From Candidatus Pelagibacter sp. (GTDB lineage: Bacteria > Pseudomonadota > Alphaproteobacteria > Pelagibacterales > Pelagibacteraceae), in assembly GCA_002704185.1 (NCBI GenBank), contig PAFP01000018.1, positions 1 through 6,345 of the forward strand: a stretch of DNA of 6,345 bases. The letters are read 5' to 3'. A program made the translations under genes and the position numbers. The notes under the pieces were generated by a model. That model did no database searches. It was given only the letters and a program-made list of their open reading frames with translations, and was not told the origin of the DNA. Positions within the stretch are counted from its first letter, which is position 1, and each line of letters begins with the position of its first letter. Shown in pieces: positions 5,739-6,345 of this stretch.

Positions 5739-6345
5739 TTAATTATTAAAAAATTTTTTATACCAAGAAATATAATTATTATAGCCTTTTTCTAGTGGCC
5801 ACTCTGATTTATAATTTAAAAGTTCTTCTGCTTTACTTGTTGATAGTGTTCCTCTCTCTGGCATTAATTTATCTCTTTTTTTAAATTCCATTTTTATACT
5901 TGTGAAATTTTTTTTAAGTATTTCAACAAGATCAGTAATTTTTCTACCATCTCCATAAGTTATATTAAAAATCTGATTATAAGATTTTTTATTTCCGATA
6001 ATTTTTGAAATACCTTGTATTAAGTCATCTATATAGGTAAAATCTAATTTTTCTTCTCCAGAACCGTTAATTATAATATCTTTTTTATAAAGTGCATTTT
6101 CTATGAAAATTTGTCCAACTCTTCTACTTATACACCTCTCCCCGTAGAGAGCTGAAGGTCGCACAATTGTGTAATTCAAATTAAATACTTGATTATAGGC
6201 TATTATAATTTTTTCTGCTGCATATTTTAATGCACCATAAATTCCCATAGGTTCACACCTTGTTTTTTCGTCAACATTTTTCCCATCAAAATTTCCATAT
6301 ACCATGCTTGAGGATAAGAAAATAAATTGCTCTAAATATTTTGCT
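5739..6345 (-). CDS. NAD-dependent epimerase/dehydratase (extended SDR), 5'-truncated by window edge
   Basis: This is the C-terminal 201 residues of an extended short-chain dehydrogenase/reductase acting on a nucleotide sugar; the N-terminal Rossmann half with the NAD-binding glycine motif lies beyond the right edge. The ATG at 6305 is internal: the frame stays open upstream (AKYLEQFIFLSSS) to codon 6344-6342, and this stretch is the catalytic strand carrying the SDR serine. Numbered from the first full codon, visible motifs are FLSSSMVYG (9-17), the catalytic Y36 and K40 in YGALK, RPSALYG (62-68), RRVGQIF and the substrate-domain block LDFTYIDDLIQG, then MPERGTLSTSKAEELL and a terminal LEKGYNNYISWY. 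Members interconvert or dehydrate NDP-hexoses in O-antigen and nonulosonate pathways. Whether this one is a 4-epimerase, a 4,6-dehydratase or a reductase cannot be decided without the N-terminus. Its TAA lies one base before the GNAT start, so it is in the same operon. Confidence 0.9.
   Translation of the reverse strand, partial: AKYLEQFIFLSSSMVYGNFDGKNVDEKTRCEPMGIYGALKYAAEKIIIAYNQVFNLNYTIVRPSALYGERCISRRVGQIFIENALYKKDIIINGSGEEKLDFTYIDDLIQGISKIIGNKKSYNQIFNITYGDGRKITDLVEILKKNFTSIKMEFKKRDKLMPERGTLSTSKAEELLNYKSEWPLEKGYNNYISWYKKFFNN

Noticed and set aside
1..6345. Many T-runs that look like terminator tails
   Set aside because: They lie within coding sequence and no GC-rich hairpin precedes them. 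Intergenic gaps of 0-10 bases leave no room for terminators or promoters.

Overview
The window is a fragment of a surface-glycan gene cluster from a very AT-rich, gene-dense bacterium. All seven genes I can support lie on the minus strand, so transcription runs from position 6345 down to 1. Neighbouring genes are separated by at most 10 bases or overlap. All starts chosen are ATG and all six visible stops are TAA. The proteins are rich in Lys, Asn and Ile, and the DNA is full of A/T homopolymers. This fits a streamlined, low-GC marine bacterium such as SAR11/Pelagibacterales. That placement is inferred from composition and compactness only; other AT-rich Gram-negatives remain possible.

Layout in transcription order: (1) 3' two thirds of an extended-SDR NAD-dependent nucleotide-sugar epimerase/dehydratase, cut by the right edge (5739-6345). 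(2) A WecD-like GNAT sugar N-acyltransferase (5066-5737). (3) A NeuB-type nonulosonate (sialic-acid-like) synthase with a C-terminal SAF domain (4084-5076). (4) An asparagine synthase family glutamine-hydrolysing amidotransferase (2255-4078). (5) A WbuX/WbpG/PseA-type N-acetyl sugar amidotransferase (1119-2255). (6) A phytanoyl-CoA dioxygenase (PhyH) family Fe(II)/2-oxoglutarate oxygenase (266-1117). (7) The first 85 codons of an unrecognised protein running off the left edge (1-255).

The set makes sense as one pathway. The SDR and GNAT would shape and acylate an amino-deoxy nucleotide sugar. The NeuB homologue would condense the freed hexose with phosphoenolpyruvate into a nine-carbon 2-keto acid. 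The PP-loop amidotransferase could turn an acetamido group into an acetamidino group, as PseA and WbpG do. The AsnB-like and PhyH-like enzymes are plausible further tailoring enzymes. The product is therefore probably a modified pseudaminic/legionaminic-type acid on a surface polysaccharide or glycoprotein. The window does not show the 4,6-dehydratase, aminotransferase, nucleotidase/2-epimerase or CMP-transferase that such a pathway also needs.

The most interesting points are: an AsnB homologue whose PP-loop reads GGGVDS instead of SGGxDS, joined by a TAATG overlap to a PP-loop amidotransferase that has no glutaminase of its own; no HisH/HisF partner next to that amidotransferase; an oxygenase built into the same transcription unit; and long poly-A tracts inside the acetyltransferase gene. 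There is no gene-free stretch longer than 10 bases, and I see no RNA gene, CRISPR array, mobile element, promoter or terminator.
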